The translations under genes and the position numbers were made by a program. A stretch of DNA of 64,000 bases from positions 3,164,501 through 3,228,500 of the forward strand of contig NC_092317.1 in NCBI RefSeq assembly GCF_036785885.1, given 5' to 3'. Below, piece after piece: positions 11,699 to 23,400 of this stretch; the stretch's first letter is position 1, and every line of letters begins with the position of its first letter. The notes below the pieces were generated by a model. That model saw only the letters and a program-made list of their open reading frames with translations. It was not told the DNA's origin and ran no database searches. Source of the DNA: Coffea arabica. Lineage: Eukaryota > Streptophyta > Magnoliopsida > Gentianales > Rubiaceae.

Positions 11699-13756
11699 AT
11701 ATATTAATTAATATATTAAACACACACACACACATTTGCAGACAGTGATTGACAAGGATTAACCTAACTCCTTTGCTTTCATGGTGAATTGAAGGAGAAC
11801 ACGTCCGTCCATGTCAACTTGCACTGCCCATTAAACTTTAGGTTGAAAACGACGGAATCAGTTCGTCGCTAGTTTAGTGTTGACCTTTTCACAAGTACGA
11901 AAAGTTTCTGTTTATTAGGGCTAAGCTCAATGGAGTGATGGACAAGACGTCACTCTTAACTTTTCCGCTCCGCTAGGGATTGCAACTTACAAGATACAAT
12001 GCTGCATCTCGAAAGCACGTACCATCGTGCATCTACGTTGTTTAGCATTAAGAGAGTCACTCGTATCACTTTTACGAGATGAGCACTGACATTAAGTTTA
12101 TATGATAAAAATTAAAAAAAAATGAAAAATTCAACCACCTTTTTATTCCACTTTAATGTATTGGGATATATATGTGTGTTGCGGTTACTCTGTCGCCACT
12201 TTCCTAGAAAATATTTCGTGATGCAATTAAATATTAATCTCTTTTTTTGTTTGGCATTAGGTACGACAGAAGAAAATGACATGACATTCGAGGAAGAAAG
12301 CATCTGGAGGATCAACGTGGCTTCTTTTACAATAAGAAGCTTGATTAGATTTGTGGGATGACAGTCATTAGCACGTAATGAAGCTGCCTTAATCATGGCT
12401 AGTGGCTTGCTTGGTCTCTTTGACAGCATACGGCTGATTTCACATACATCCAAGAGAGAGGAACCTGCTCAAGTTTACGTCTTTCTAGTGGTATATCTAA
12501 ATCTGGTAACTGGCATCGACTTCCTGCTCAGGTGGGTTTTATTGTTGCCTTATTTCTCAGGCTTTGCTTTCAGAAATGAAGAAAGCGGGACATAATCACA
12601 TTCTTTCGGTTAACGTTTCGTTAAAAGAATTACTAAAACAAATTAATAAAAAGCTTGACAGTTGCTGATGTTGATTAAGGAGTTAAGGTGGTGGTGGAAC
12701 TTGGAAGAGAGAACAAACAAACTAAGCTTGGCAAGACGTCTTTGTTTGACTTGCAGTGATGAGCGAGAGGATTCTGTGACCTACTTGAATGTTATTAGAG
12801 TACTTGAAACTTGCAACATCTCAACCAATAAAATTGCACAAGCACGCAACAGCCCTACTACCTTATTGATCGCGATGATTAGCTAGGATTCAAGATTCAA
12901 CAAATGAAGCAATAGTTGACGAGTAAATTATGTGCTACTTAACATAGATGAATTAATATGGGAATATGTATATATGTGTGTGTGTGTGTTCAGCAGGATA
13001 ACTATAATAGTTGTACGGGGGAATAGTAGAGAGTCATCATTATTTATTCTCTATAAGGTATGTTTGTTGTTCCATCAACTTTCCTTGCACGTTTAGGCTA
13101 GTAGCAATATAACCAAATTTTGGTACGTAACCTCTGTTTTACTCTCTTGATCAAGTATGCTAAATTAATTAAGACGATTTTAATTTCGCCTTGTTAACTC
13201 AGGTAAGGTGAATCTTCGATCACATCTCAGTTTGTCCATCTAAATTAGTCTATTCTTGGATTAACTAATGAGTCCAATCAAGAATTAGTGATTATAGTAA
13301 TTTTATTTTATTTTTTGTTGGTATCAAGAATTCATAGTGGAGGTATTTCTCGTGAGGTGAATTTAGCTTGCTTCTTGCAACATATTGTTGACAAAAAGAA
13401 TTCATAGTGGAGGTTGCTCGTGACTTGGTAGGAATAGACTGTTGTCTGGATGTTTTTCAAGGCTTAAGGCGAGGCATTGCTAATGTCCTTTCAATCCTGA
13501 AGGCCCAACTGTGTGGTGGGTCCGTTTACATAATCTGTGTTCAGACATGGGGTGGTTAAGATCCATCCATCTACTTTTTTCTTAATGGGCTAAACTTAAA
13601 ATTACTAGTACTATTTGTTAGCAGGTTCGCTTGTTCTTTTTTTTTTTTTTGGGATTAACATGTCCTATCTAATTTTAACAACACCCTATTTTTTCTTTTG
13701 TTTTGAAAGGTTTTAAACACACCCTTTAAATGCTTTTTAAACCGATGACAAACATC

Positions 13757-13812
13757 AAACGGTGATAGTGTATACACTGAATTAATAATATATATAAAAT
13801 TAATTCTTATAA
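13757..13812. repeat. TATACACT MITE family, fragment
   Basis: AACGGTGATAGTGTATACAC followed by an AT-rich tail ending in AAAATTAATTCTTAT matches one end of the family at 11561-11698. Only one end is present. Confidence 0.4.
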
Positions 13813-13890
13813 TAAAAAGATGTATTACTATATGTGTTGTGCATGTGATTTGTCAAAAAAATGACCTCACTTCCTAAATTTAGCTATTCC

Positions 13891-13893
<3 letters not shown>

Positions 13894-13935
<42 letters not shown>
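13894..13935. repeat. (AT)n microsatellite
   Basis: 42 bp of uninterrupted alternating AT. A likely polymorphic marker; no functional claim. Confidence 0.95.
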
Positions 13936-13938
<3 letters not shown>

Positions 13939-14379
13939 TATTCCATGGGTATATTGTGACTTTTTGTTGCTTTTTGTAATTTTTCTTGTAAAGTTCAACT
14001 CTAATTTTACTTGCTATTCTGATAACAATGAAGTAAAGCACTAGAGCACAATCCATATTCTAATTCGTTCCGGTTTGAATTTGTAACAAGGTTATCAATT
14101 TGGATTTTTCTTTATCATTATGCACATACAACATTTATCAAAAAAAAATTATGAACATTTATCAAAAAAAAGTTTTATAAAAGATTTTGTTGAAAATTGT
14201 GACCTAGAGAAAAATACTCTTCTCTCTGATCTCTGCATTGAGGTTCAATTCCATGCAAAATTTTCTAAAATCGTACAAAGGAAAGAAATAGCTTCTACTA
14301 AACAAGTAATCCCAAAACAAAAAAAAAAAAAGAAAAGGAATTTCGCTGGAAAACGTTGTCCAGGTCCAAGCAATGACCT

Positions 14380-14474
14380 ACGTGGAACAATTGTTAATCC
14401 CTCTCCCCAAACGTGGCACAGCGTGACGTCCGTGGCTCAGTCTTCAAATTTCCCAAATCGAACCCAAACCCTAA
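14380..14474 (+). promoter_or_regulatory. Promoter elements of the Alba gene, including a telo-box
   Basis: Within 200 bp upstream of the start codon lie ACGTGG (14380-14385), an ABRE-type ACGTGGC (14411-14417), a TGACGTC bZIP site (14424-14430) and a telo-box AAACCCTAA (14466-14474). Telo-boxes are known from plant promoters and leaders of translation- and growth-linked genes. Which of these are used is inference. Confidence 0.45.
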
Positions 14475-14574
14475 TCCCGAATAGGGAATAACGCCATCAA
14501 CACTTCTTCTGTCTGACAAAAGACTCACCTCCATCGTAAATCGGAGATTTTGAAAAAACCAAAAGAAAAAAAAA

Positions 14575-16679
14575 ATGGAAGAGATAACAGATGGAGTAAA
14601 CGACATTAACATCAATAATAGTAATAATGATCTTCAAAAGAAGAATCGCATTCAAGTTTCCAATACTAAAAAGCCTCTCTTCTTCTACGTCAACCTCGCC
14701 AAGGTATATTAGTTTTTGTTTTCCTTTCATTTTCTTTTTCTTTTTTTTTTCAAATTCACAAGCTTCTGAATTTTTTCTTTTGTGTCTAAATCAATTATTC
14801 GTAATGTAAAGTTGGTGGTTGGTTTACGATGTATGGTTGCAGAGGTACATGCAGCAGCACAATGAGGTGGAGCTTTCGGCCCTTGGGATGGGTACTTTCT
14901 TAATCTAGGCTTGTTTTGCCAATTCGTTCCGTAATTAATATATGTATCCTTTTTTTTTTTTTTTTTGGATTTACTGATTTGAATCTTGTTCATGGATTTT
15001 GAATGCTTATCTGAAATAAAGAACATCTTGTCTGGCGCTCATGAATAAGGTTAACATTTAATGTTCCTTTTCTTAGGAAAACTGCTAAGCCTGTGTCTTA
15101 TGTAAATAGTCCATCAAATTACTAGGGCGTCTATTGGATTGGATTCCGTTGGTATGTCTATAATGACCGTATATAAAGTTACTTGGTGATTTCACAGGTA
15201 GATACCTAGGGGCGCGTGACAACTATGTCTATTGCCTACTGAAAACTAACTTGACTGTATACTATACCTTTTCTGAATTTTTGCTTGGTATGGCTTTCTT
15301 CTTCAAACCATTAAAATCTGTTGTTAGCTTTAATTGTTCATATTTATTTGTCCTGTCTTGCTGTATTGTGAAGTCTATTTCCCAAACTGAAAGTTGGCGT
15401 ATAGAAGAAAGTGCGGAATTGCACAGTTTCGAGCTGCTATAATTTGCCTGCAAGAAACATAGTAAATCTAATGCAAAAAATTACACTGTTTGAGGTGTTA
15501 AAAAAATGGCGATTCTCTGCTAACAGAGGAGTACTAATTTTCCCATTATAGCTGATGCTGTTTGGATGGACAAACTCTGGCATTCCGCTCCTGATATTGA
15601 AAAGGAATCATGTTCTGTTTCACATCCTGTTCAATCAGCTCATGTTGATTTGGACATGGGTTAAACGAGCTAAGGATGATCTTTAACTTGATAGCTTGTG
15701 AAGTATATGTACGGCTGCAACTGTTTAGCTTTATGTTCTTGAAGCGTATCATGATTTGGTGTAAGCTAGAACTTCACAAAGAACCAGTGCCTGATTGTGC
15801 ATTACATGACCAACATGAGATTGCTTCTTTAGAAGTCTTCGCACTGCTTGCTTTGCCACTATTATTTTTTTTTCTGGTAATAAGCACTGATGTCAATTTC
15901 TAATGTAATATCGCAGCAATTGCTACAGTTGTTTCGGTTGCAGAAATTCTGAAGAACAATGGCCTGGCTGTTGAAAAGAGTGAGTTATTTCCTCCCAGTT
16001 ATATCTTTCAAAACTTAAATTTATGTAGTGGATATGGATGTTATGATCCAGGTAGGATGAAGTTTATTTCTTTCTGAATTAAAACTATTGCAGGAATAGT
16101 GACATCAACTGTGGAGATAAAGGATGATTCCAGGGGGCGACCTGTTCAAAAGGCTAAGGTAATGATAGTAAATGTGTGGGTTTTGGGAAGTTTTCTTCTG
16201 CATTCCTGATGACAAACTACAATATCTTGGCCCCATTTTGTCTTCCCTCGTATTGAATTACAAACTTGGCAGAAGTAAATAGTTATAATGGGAAAATTAG
16301 TACTCCTCTGTTAGCTCTCTAACCTTTATTGGTTTAGTGAATGGGCCGTAGTACTCAAGTTTTAATTCTAAGTGATAAAGACTGAATTGCCGGTTTTCTG
16401 AGATAGCTTTTCATTTGGCATTGTTCTCTTTTGATCTTCAGACACCCATTGCGTTGTACCAGTAGAAATCTCATTTAATTCAAAACAGACTTGACATGCA
16501 TATTCAGTTTCTTGTCATATTTCTTTTATTTGGTTGAACATTAGCTGAAATTTCTGTTGCAGATTGAGATAGTGCTGGGGAAGTCGGCAAAATTTGATGA
16601 GTTGATGGCTGCTTCGCAAGAGGAGAGGGAGAACGAAGGGAAAGTGGGGCAGTCTGGAAATGTGGAGGAACAGAGCTGA
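14575..16679 (+). CDS. Alba-domain DNA/RNA-binding protein, 5 exons
   Basis: Exons 14575-14703, 14843-14891, 15917-15979, 16094-16158 and 16563-16679 give 140 residues with intact frame and GT-AG introns. Residues about 24-115 are a full Alba domain: RIQVSNTKKPLFFYVNLAK, the helix RYMQQHNEVELSALGMAIAT, then VVSVAEILKNNGLAVEK, the strand IVTSTVEIKDDSRGRPVQKAK, and the last strand IEIVLGKS. The acidic tail (EERENEGK onward) is disordered. Plant Alba proteins of this short class (Arabidopsis At2g34160/At1g29250 type, from memory) bind RNA or R-loops and work as dimers in nucleus and cytoplasm. Introns 2 (about 1 kb) and 4 contain the only long non-coding parts. The ATG lies just after a purine-rich leader and is the first in frame. 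Confidence 0.92.
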
Positions 16680-16699
16680 TAAGATAATGGCTGTGTCTC

Positions 16700-17890
16700 T
16701 TTTTTTTTTTTTTTTGGGTTCATTAAAGCTGCAGGAATCAATCAATTTTTGGTTTTTTTTTTTTTTGGTAGAACTGTAAGACAGTTTTCAATAGCTAACA
16801 AGGCTGTCTTCTTTCGTTTTTTCGTTACATTTTCAGGCTTTTATTTCCATTGAGATGTCAATTAGTTGAACGCATCTTTTTCTTAAGTTTCTGGTGCTCA
16901 ATGTTTCATTTCAATTTTGGGATGTACCTTTCCAGAATTGATGAGACGTTAACCACTTTGTTTGACATAGAGTTTGTTCATTCTCGATTATCAACTCGGA
17001 AAAGTTTTGACAAGGAAAAACTGAATTTCAGCCTCTTTTAAATTTGCTGGCTTGCAGCCTGTTACGTATATTTTCATGCCACCATGCATGCATCCCTAGA
17101 AAACGAATATGCCGCTTTCCACCCCCTCTCTGCTCATCTGGCGACCTAACCAGAAGCACTACTGCTTTTGGGGAGTTTAAGATTGTTAGCAATAAAATTT
17201 TTAAAAAAATGAAAACTTTGTGGCTGTCCTTGTTTTGGGCACACCCCGAATCGTTTAAATAGAGCAATTTTTTAGGAAACAATTTTTAAAACTTCTCTAA
17301 ACTTGTTTGCTATCATTTTTTATTTATTTTCTAACACATGTATATCGCGTTACTAAAAAAGCTTTCGATTATCATTTGGAAAGCTTAAAGAAAAATCAAA
17401 TATTTTTACCATGATTCTTGGTATTTTGAATTATTTAAGTTTTATTCTTCTCCTTAGCAGTTCTTTTTGTCGTCCTAATATTGCAAATGCAACATTATGA
17501 TTTCGCTAATAAAACGCCTTCTTTCTACTTAGCCGAAGGATAGTTGCACATTTCCGTTGAAAATTTTGGTAAGGGTTATGATTCCACTAACAAAACGCCT
17601 TCTTTCTACTTAACCAAAGGATATTTACACATTTCTGTCGAAAATTTTGCTGAGGGTCATGGCCTTAATCTGGTAGATGCTGACAAGTGATAGCTAAAAG
17701 TTGGGAGCAAGGATGGCAAAAAGAGTCTAATTTAGTTTTTTTTTTTAAAAAAAATTACCTTCAAGTTTGATCTGATCTTTGGTAAGCTTGAGGTTATCCT
17801 TTGGAGTAGATTCTAAAGGATATTATATCAAGTTGAGCTCTAAAATGGACAAATTTGATTTATCTACACAAAAAATATTATAAACTCAAA
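16700..17890. other. 3' flank of the Alba gene and intergenic DNA
   Basis: T-rich tracts at 16698-16766 belong to the Alba 3' UTR region. Beyond that is an 81-bp tandem duplication and AT-rich DNA leading to a hAT MITE. A GGATGGCAAAAAGAG word near 17713 resembles a hAT element end and may mark an older element into which the 17902 copy inserted, but I found no matching partner end. Confidence 0.4.
17496..17657. repeat. 81-bp tandem duplication
   Basis: Two head-to-tail copies start with TATGATT and share AAAACGCCTTCTTTCTACTT, CATTTC and GAAAATTTTG blocks with about a dozen differences. An old duplication in non-coding DNA. Confidence 0.8.
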
Positions 17891-17901
17891 TTAGGCTAGT
17901 T

Positions 17902-17993
17902 TAGGGATGGCAATGGGGGCGCCCGCCCCGCGGGGGGCTCTCGGGGCGGGGGGCGGGGGAGTATACCCCCGCCCCGTCACCCGCAAAACAAAA

Positions 17994-18024
<31 letters not shown>

Positions 18025-18637
18025 TAATATGTAAGTTAATTAGTTATAAACTTATGATAATGATATTATTAGTTAGATGTATTATATAATGTATATTAGT
18101 TTATGTAATATAATTGATACATGTCTACTAATATTATGAATAATTATACATGTCTACTAATAGAATTTATTAATTAGTTATACTAAATTTACTAATACAT
18201 TTATACTAAATTTCTAATTACACTTAATAGAATAACACTTTTTTCTCAAAAAAAAGCACAAACACAATAATGAATTAGTGATTGCATTTGTACTAAAAGT
18301 GAAAACTTGACTATTTTAGTTATATTTATTTCATCATATTGGATTGTATTCAAATAACTTCTGTTTGATTGTTTTTATGAGTTTCAATTGTAAAATTACA
18401 ATGAATAATAATTTGGTGATGTGTTGATATTTTAGTACTTGATTATTTATTAAAATTAAATTATAATAAAATTATATTAACCCCGCGGGTGCCCCCGCGG
18501 GGGAAGCAGGGCAAGGCGGGGCGGGGACGGGGCGGGGCGGGGGGAGCGGGGGACGGGGGACGGGGGAGCTAATAGGCAACGGGGCGGGGGACGGGGGAGG
18601 GGTCCCCCGCCCCAACCCCGCCCCGTTGCCATCCCTA
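17902..18637. mobile_element. hAT-type MITE with extremely GC-rich ends
   Basis: Ends TAGGGATGGCAA and TTGCCATCCCTA are inverted repeats and fit the hAT end rule (C/T-A-G-G-G). An identical 8-bp duplication GGCTAGTT flanks it (17894-17901 and 18638-18645), also the hAT hallmark. Length 736 bp. The ends are followed by long G- and C-runs (GGGGCGGGG, CCCCGCCCC words over about 60 bp on the left and 150 bp on the right) around an AT-rich core with an AT microsatellite. It has no transposase. The perfect target repeats suggest a fairly recent insertion. Confidence 0.85.
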
Positions 18638-18645
18638 GGCTAGTT

Positions 18646-20340
18646 TATTTATCAACTTCAAAAACAACTTCGAGAAGTGAACTCTTAGTATTCTATATGG
18701 CTCAATTATAAATTGGGCCCATGTAATCACGGCTTGACAGCAAACTATTTCTTGTAATTTTGAAACCTATAAATTGCCCTCGATAACTCAAGCCAAATGT
18801 ATGTCCATACTAAAAAGACGGTAATGTCCTCATTATAAGGATATTGTCTGATGACTTTCTTTTTTTAAAAAAAAAAAAAAAATTTCCTCTCTCTTCTTCT
18901 TTGCGTGTTTAGGTCTTTTTCTTTATCTTTCATTCCTAATTCTGTATACAAACTTCAACAATAATATATTAGAGAATTTCTTTTCATGGTTAAATATATA
19001 ATGTAACTTTCATGCTAGAAACATTTGGTCATCACCAATTTTCATAAGAAAGTAAATATCATATATTAATAAATTTAAGTATTTTCTATTGATATAATTA
19101 ATGGGCTTGTCTATCAAGCGCCTACTAAGTATTAGTTAAGATGTAATTTAGGTTTTAATATTTAGAAAATGTAAAGTTCAAATAAGGAATGCTTTTAAAT
19201 GCAAAATAGGCTAATAATTGTTAGTGTTGGCATATAGGTTAGGGGTAATTTAGATGTCCTTTTTTGGATTGCTATTTTTAGAATTTTTTTTATAGAAAAA
19301 TATATTATAACTATTCGATATATGTGAGGTAAAAAGATAATTGAAAAATGTATTCATGGAAAATGTAAAAAATTTTCTGTGAAAATTCACAATACAAACA
19401 ACAAGTGTCTATTAAGCACCTATTAAAAAAACTTATAAATATTATGCATCAATTGTTATGATGCATCAACTCCTAATAAAAATAGAAATTATGTAAAATA
19501 TTTTTACTAGATCTAGACTAGAGTTATTAATTTCATAATATTTGATGATAATTAAGTATGTTATATAACTAAATAATAGTATTTTTTAAACATCGGCAGA
19601 AAATATTAATAAGAAATAAAAAGTAAAAATAAAATAAAAGTGAAATATTTATACTTAATGTGCAATATCTATTTCTTATGTTTAATGACAAATCCTTAAC
19701 AAAATTAAAAAGCATTTAAATTATTTTTAATAATTTTACACCACTTTTTTTATGATGATTTAGGGTAACTATTTTTTTGTAAGAAAATAACAACAACTAT
19801 TTAATCATAAAATGAAGTTAACTAGTACATTATCAATGAGATTTATATACCGTAATGCAAATGGAGACAGAAAAAAATCCAAATATAGTAAAGAAAAAAA
19901 GAAGAAGAAAAAGAAAATAAAAGTGGATTATTAGACAAATTTCCTATAATAACGGGCATAACTATCTTTTCTTTTTTTACCCATATACTGTTGACTTTTA
20001 GTCACTAGGAGGTAATTTATAGATTCGTAAATACTGATCCCTAATTATCAGCAGGCACCATGTAATTAAGACCTGATTACAATACGGGTCAATCTCTAAT
20101 ATTTACCCCACCCGAACTCGATACTGTTCGGACTCCCAGCAGTTTGGTCCGCCTTGCAACCACCCAATCTGAGGATAGTTAAAAGCTTGGACAGTGTACG
20201 GCTATTTTAATTCTGTAAACTGCTGCTGGATCTGTGATTCCTCATGCCTTCAAGAATTTCACCAAAGGAAGGCATCTGGGGCTTCTTCTTCTACTGGATC
20301 TGAAAGAGACAGCTAGTGTTATATTTCTTTGACCTCTAAA
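18646..20340. other. AT-rich intergenic stretch
   Basis: No gene. Contains the second copy of the short inverted-repeat element (19268-19405). A related direct-repeat pair (GTCTATCAAGCGCCTA near 19111 and GTCTATTAAGCACCTA near 19407) brackets this element. The last few hundred bases hold the promoter of the O-fucosyltransferase gene, without a clear TATA box. Confidence 0.45.
19268..19405. repeat. Short MITE-like inverted-repeat element, copy 2
   Basis: Related to the copy at 1645-1795: it starts GGATTGCTATTTTTAGAATT, has TATAGAAAAATATATTATAA and ATATGTGAGGTAAAAAGATA inside, and ends in a run whose reverse complement begins GTTTGTATTGTGAATTTTC. Non-coding. Confidence 0.45.
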
Positions 20341-20371
20341 TTCATGAAAAATTAGAGAAAGAAAGAAAAAG

Positions 20372-23300
20372 ATGATAGAGTTAATGCTCAAGAAACCTTT
20401 GCTTAGTATTGTAGTGGTGCTGATAGTCTCTTTGTTCCTTATTCTGTTCTCATCATCTTCTCCTTTCTCTGAAACCCCTTATAGTATTACTTCGTTGTGA
20501 GTTACAAATCTCTTCGTTTTTTTTCCCTGGGCTTCGTGCACCTGTACTCTCTGTTTACTTCTTAGAAGTTACGAAAAGTTCTTTGTTTTTTAGCGTCTTG
20601 TTATTTTGTAAAGGTAATGCTGAAAATTTTAACGTGTTATTGTTAATTGAACAGCTCAGATAGACCGGAGATTTGGAGTCTTCGAAGGGTTGTTGAATGG
20701 AGACCCTGCAAATGGTGGCTTCAACAACCTCCTTCTCGTTAGTATTATGGACTTCTTTATTTCAATTATGGAAATTCCTGTTTTGTTTCAGTATATTCTT
20801 TTTCTGGGTTTTAGGGTGCAGATATCATGTTTTCAGATTCTAAATGGGCTGTGCTGATTTTATGGAACTTCTCACGAATTTTAAACCTTGAGAAGATATA
20901 CTATATGTTTTTTCGTTGGTATTATGTTTGTAAATCTGTATCTGGTAAACGGGATTTGCTTGGAAATGAATAGATAACTTGGATGGGCTTTTCATGATGG
21001 ATATATAATTTGGATGATCTAGTTTTTCTCTAAGTCAAAGTTGACTGGCTTCCAATGCAGACATTTGGATTTGGTTTTTTGTGTTGATATGCTGCAGCTC
21101 TACCTGCTCACAGTAATGGTTACATTCGTGTGGATTGCTATGGTGGGCTCAATCAGATGAGAAGGGATGTAAGTACTTGGCCTTTGTTTCTTATTCCCTT
21201 TCAACTTCACACTTCAGCCCCTCTCTGCTTTCTTCATTTGTTTTCCTTTGTAGTATGATATCGTAACATCATGTTCGATGTGCTTTGTGCAATTTGCAGT
21301 TTTGCGATGGCGTTGGGATTGCTCGACTGCTTAATGCAACTCTTGTTTTGCCCAAATTTGAAGTGGCCGCATATTGGAATGAATCAAGGTAAGTGAAGCT
21401 CTTATGTAATACTTATCGGGCTATCCACTCATGGAGTTGCATCTTTGTTATATATTAACTTTTACTTCCCTAGGATGCCAGTCAAGGCAACACTAAACTT
21501 GTCTCAATTGTAGGACCATTCCATGTTTGAGATTCATTTCAATATTAGTCTTTCGTATAGCAATTTGATTAGCACAAGTTGCATATTTTACGATCATGAC
21601 TGCATTGTGTAGTTTATTGCTCAGGTAAGAATCAAATAGCTTAAGGCTGTAGTTCTTGCATGCTGTTCCTAAGATTGCCTCAATACACAAGATAATGCCC
21701 ACAATTTTACTCTTGATAATTTTGTAGCACCTATATTAGCCCTGGCAATTGTATAAGCGATATATGGAATTTGAAGAAGAGTTGATGTCAGTTCTTTTAC
21801 TCAAAATACATCTAAACCGTCATCCATAGCTTGTGAGCCATGATCGGCTAATTGTGGCATTTCATCAAGAGAGCTTTGTGGAGTGAAATAATACCTGCAC
21901 TCATGTAATTCAATCCAGTCATCCCTGGGATGTAATCCTTCACAAGCACTCTTGGACTATGACAACCCGAGTCTGTACATTGAAGGATGAGTTATTTTCT
22001 TTCTGCCAAATGTGGAAGTTTTCTTCCTATAACCAACATATTGATAATGTCTCATCCTTTCCTTTGCATGGTTAATCACAGTCTCACAGCTGGACTGTGA
22101 TCTAAGGATTTTTTTTTTCACTTGGCCTTTAAAAATCTTAGGTGAGTGCTGTCTATTCAAGTGAAGGAGATATCTTAGACTATGCCACCAACTTCTGTTG
22201 AATATACAGGGGAGATGCATCTCCTAATCCATCTCTAATGCATCTTTTTATTTAGTGCTTTCCTTTCTGTTTACTTCCATGTGATATTGTGCATAACTTT
22301 TTCTGTTATATTTCAGTGGGTTTGCAGATGTGTTTGATGTGGATTACTTCATCCAAGAAATGAATGGCTATGTTAAAGTAGTTAAAGATTTGCCTGCAGA
22401 TATTGCATCAAAAGAACCTTTTCGAGTAGATTGTAGCAAGAGAAAAGGCCAGTTTGATTATGTTGAAAGTGTACTTCCTGCTTTATTGGAGCATCGTTAT
22501 ATATCTATGACACCTGCAATGAGTCAGAGAAGGGATAGGTAAAGCTCAAGTGTCTATTTATATTTCTTATAGTGTTAGAAAGCGTTAATGGCTGCACACG
22601 TGAAATGTTGAACAAAACTCACTTATTTGAATCCCACTTCTTGATATTATGACTATCTTCTCTGTAGGTATCCTTTACATGGAAAGGCTGCTCTTTGTCA
22701 AGCTTGTTATACTGCTCTGCGACTTACTAACTCTTTGGAGAAAAAGGGCCTTGAGCTTCTGCAGGCTATACCTAAGCCCTTCCTCTCGCTGCACCTGAGG
22801 TTTGAACCTGACATGGTTGCATACAGCCAATGTGAGTACTTTGGTCTTTCTTCTACCTCCTTAAAAGCTATAGAGGCAGCACGTGCGGACCGCAAACCCT
22901 GGGCTGGAGAAGCATCCCGTATTTGGAGAAACCGCGGCAAGTGTCCCCTCACTCCAAATGAGACTGCTCTCATTCTTCAGGCTCTTTCCGTCCCTACAAA
23001 CACAAATATATATTTGGCCGCTGGAGATGGGCTTATGGAACTTGAAGGGCTTACCTCTGTATACACTAATGCTGTTACAAAATCCACCCTTCTTAGTGAT
23101 GAGGACTTCACAAGCATGCATGGAAACACAAAAGCTGCCCTTGATTATTATGTATCCATTAACAGCGACTATTACATTGCTACGTACTTTGGGAATATGG
23201 ATAAGATGGTAGCAGCAATACGGGCTATGAAGGGGTTGTACAAAACGCTTTTCTTAAGTAGGAGGGCTTTTGCAGTATTCACATCTCAAGGGCTCAGAGG

Positions 23301-23400
23301 GGAAAGATTAATGGAAGCACTGTGGAAGGCTCATAGAGATGATTTTGTAATGAGTAGGGGTTCTGCTTTATCTGACTGCTTTTGTGAGTTCCAGTTATAG
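20372..23400 (+). CDS. O-fucosyltransferase family protein, 6 exons
   Basis: Exons 20372-20496, 20655-20737, 21098-21168, 21300-21388, 22317-22538 and 22668-23400 give 440 residues. Residues 9-28 (LLSIVVVLIVSLFLILFSSS) are one N-terminal membrane anchor, so a type II Golgi protein is expected. The plant O-fucosyltransferase domain (PF10250) follows: VDCYGGLNQMRRDFCDGVGI, LLNATLVLPKFEV, then LSLHLRFEPDM (HLR at 239-241, the GDP-fucose-binding region) and late motifs such as CPLTPNETALILQAL and LDYYVSINSDYYIATYFGNM. The family transfers fucose, or related sugars such as rhamnose, from a nucleotide sugar; the acceptor here is unknown. Closest relative from memory is At1g52630, of nearly the same length. 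The next gene, 1.8 kb on and convergent, resembles At1g52620. The start ATG opens the membrane anchor. Confidence 0.93.

Larger units (their letters stand above)
8560..14370. other. Long gene-poor stretch
   Basis: Nearly 6 kb without a gene I can support. It contains a cluster of related short MITEs (8960-9110, 9811-9965, 11561-11698, 13757-13812), simple repeats (CA run near 11720, GT run near 12975, AT run 13894-13935) and poly-pyrimidine tracts around 10390-10540. Open frames of 60-120 codons at 10.5, 12.1-12.9 and 14.1 kb are rich in low-complexity sequence, and I could not match any to a family. Confidence 0.5.

Noticed and set aside
12112-12886. Open frames of 66-113 codons on both strands
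   Set aside because: No domain, no splice-compatible neighbours and mutually overlapping frames in AT-rich DNA.
17907-18089. 60-codon open frame with Gly/Ala/Pro-rich start
   Set aside because: Created by the G/C runs at the end of a hAT MITE; low complexity and no family.
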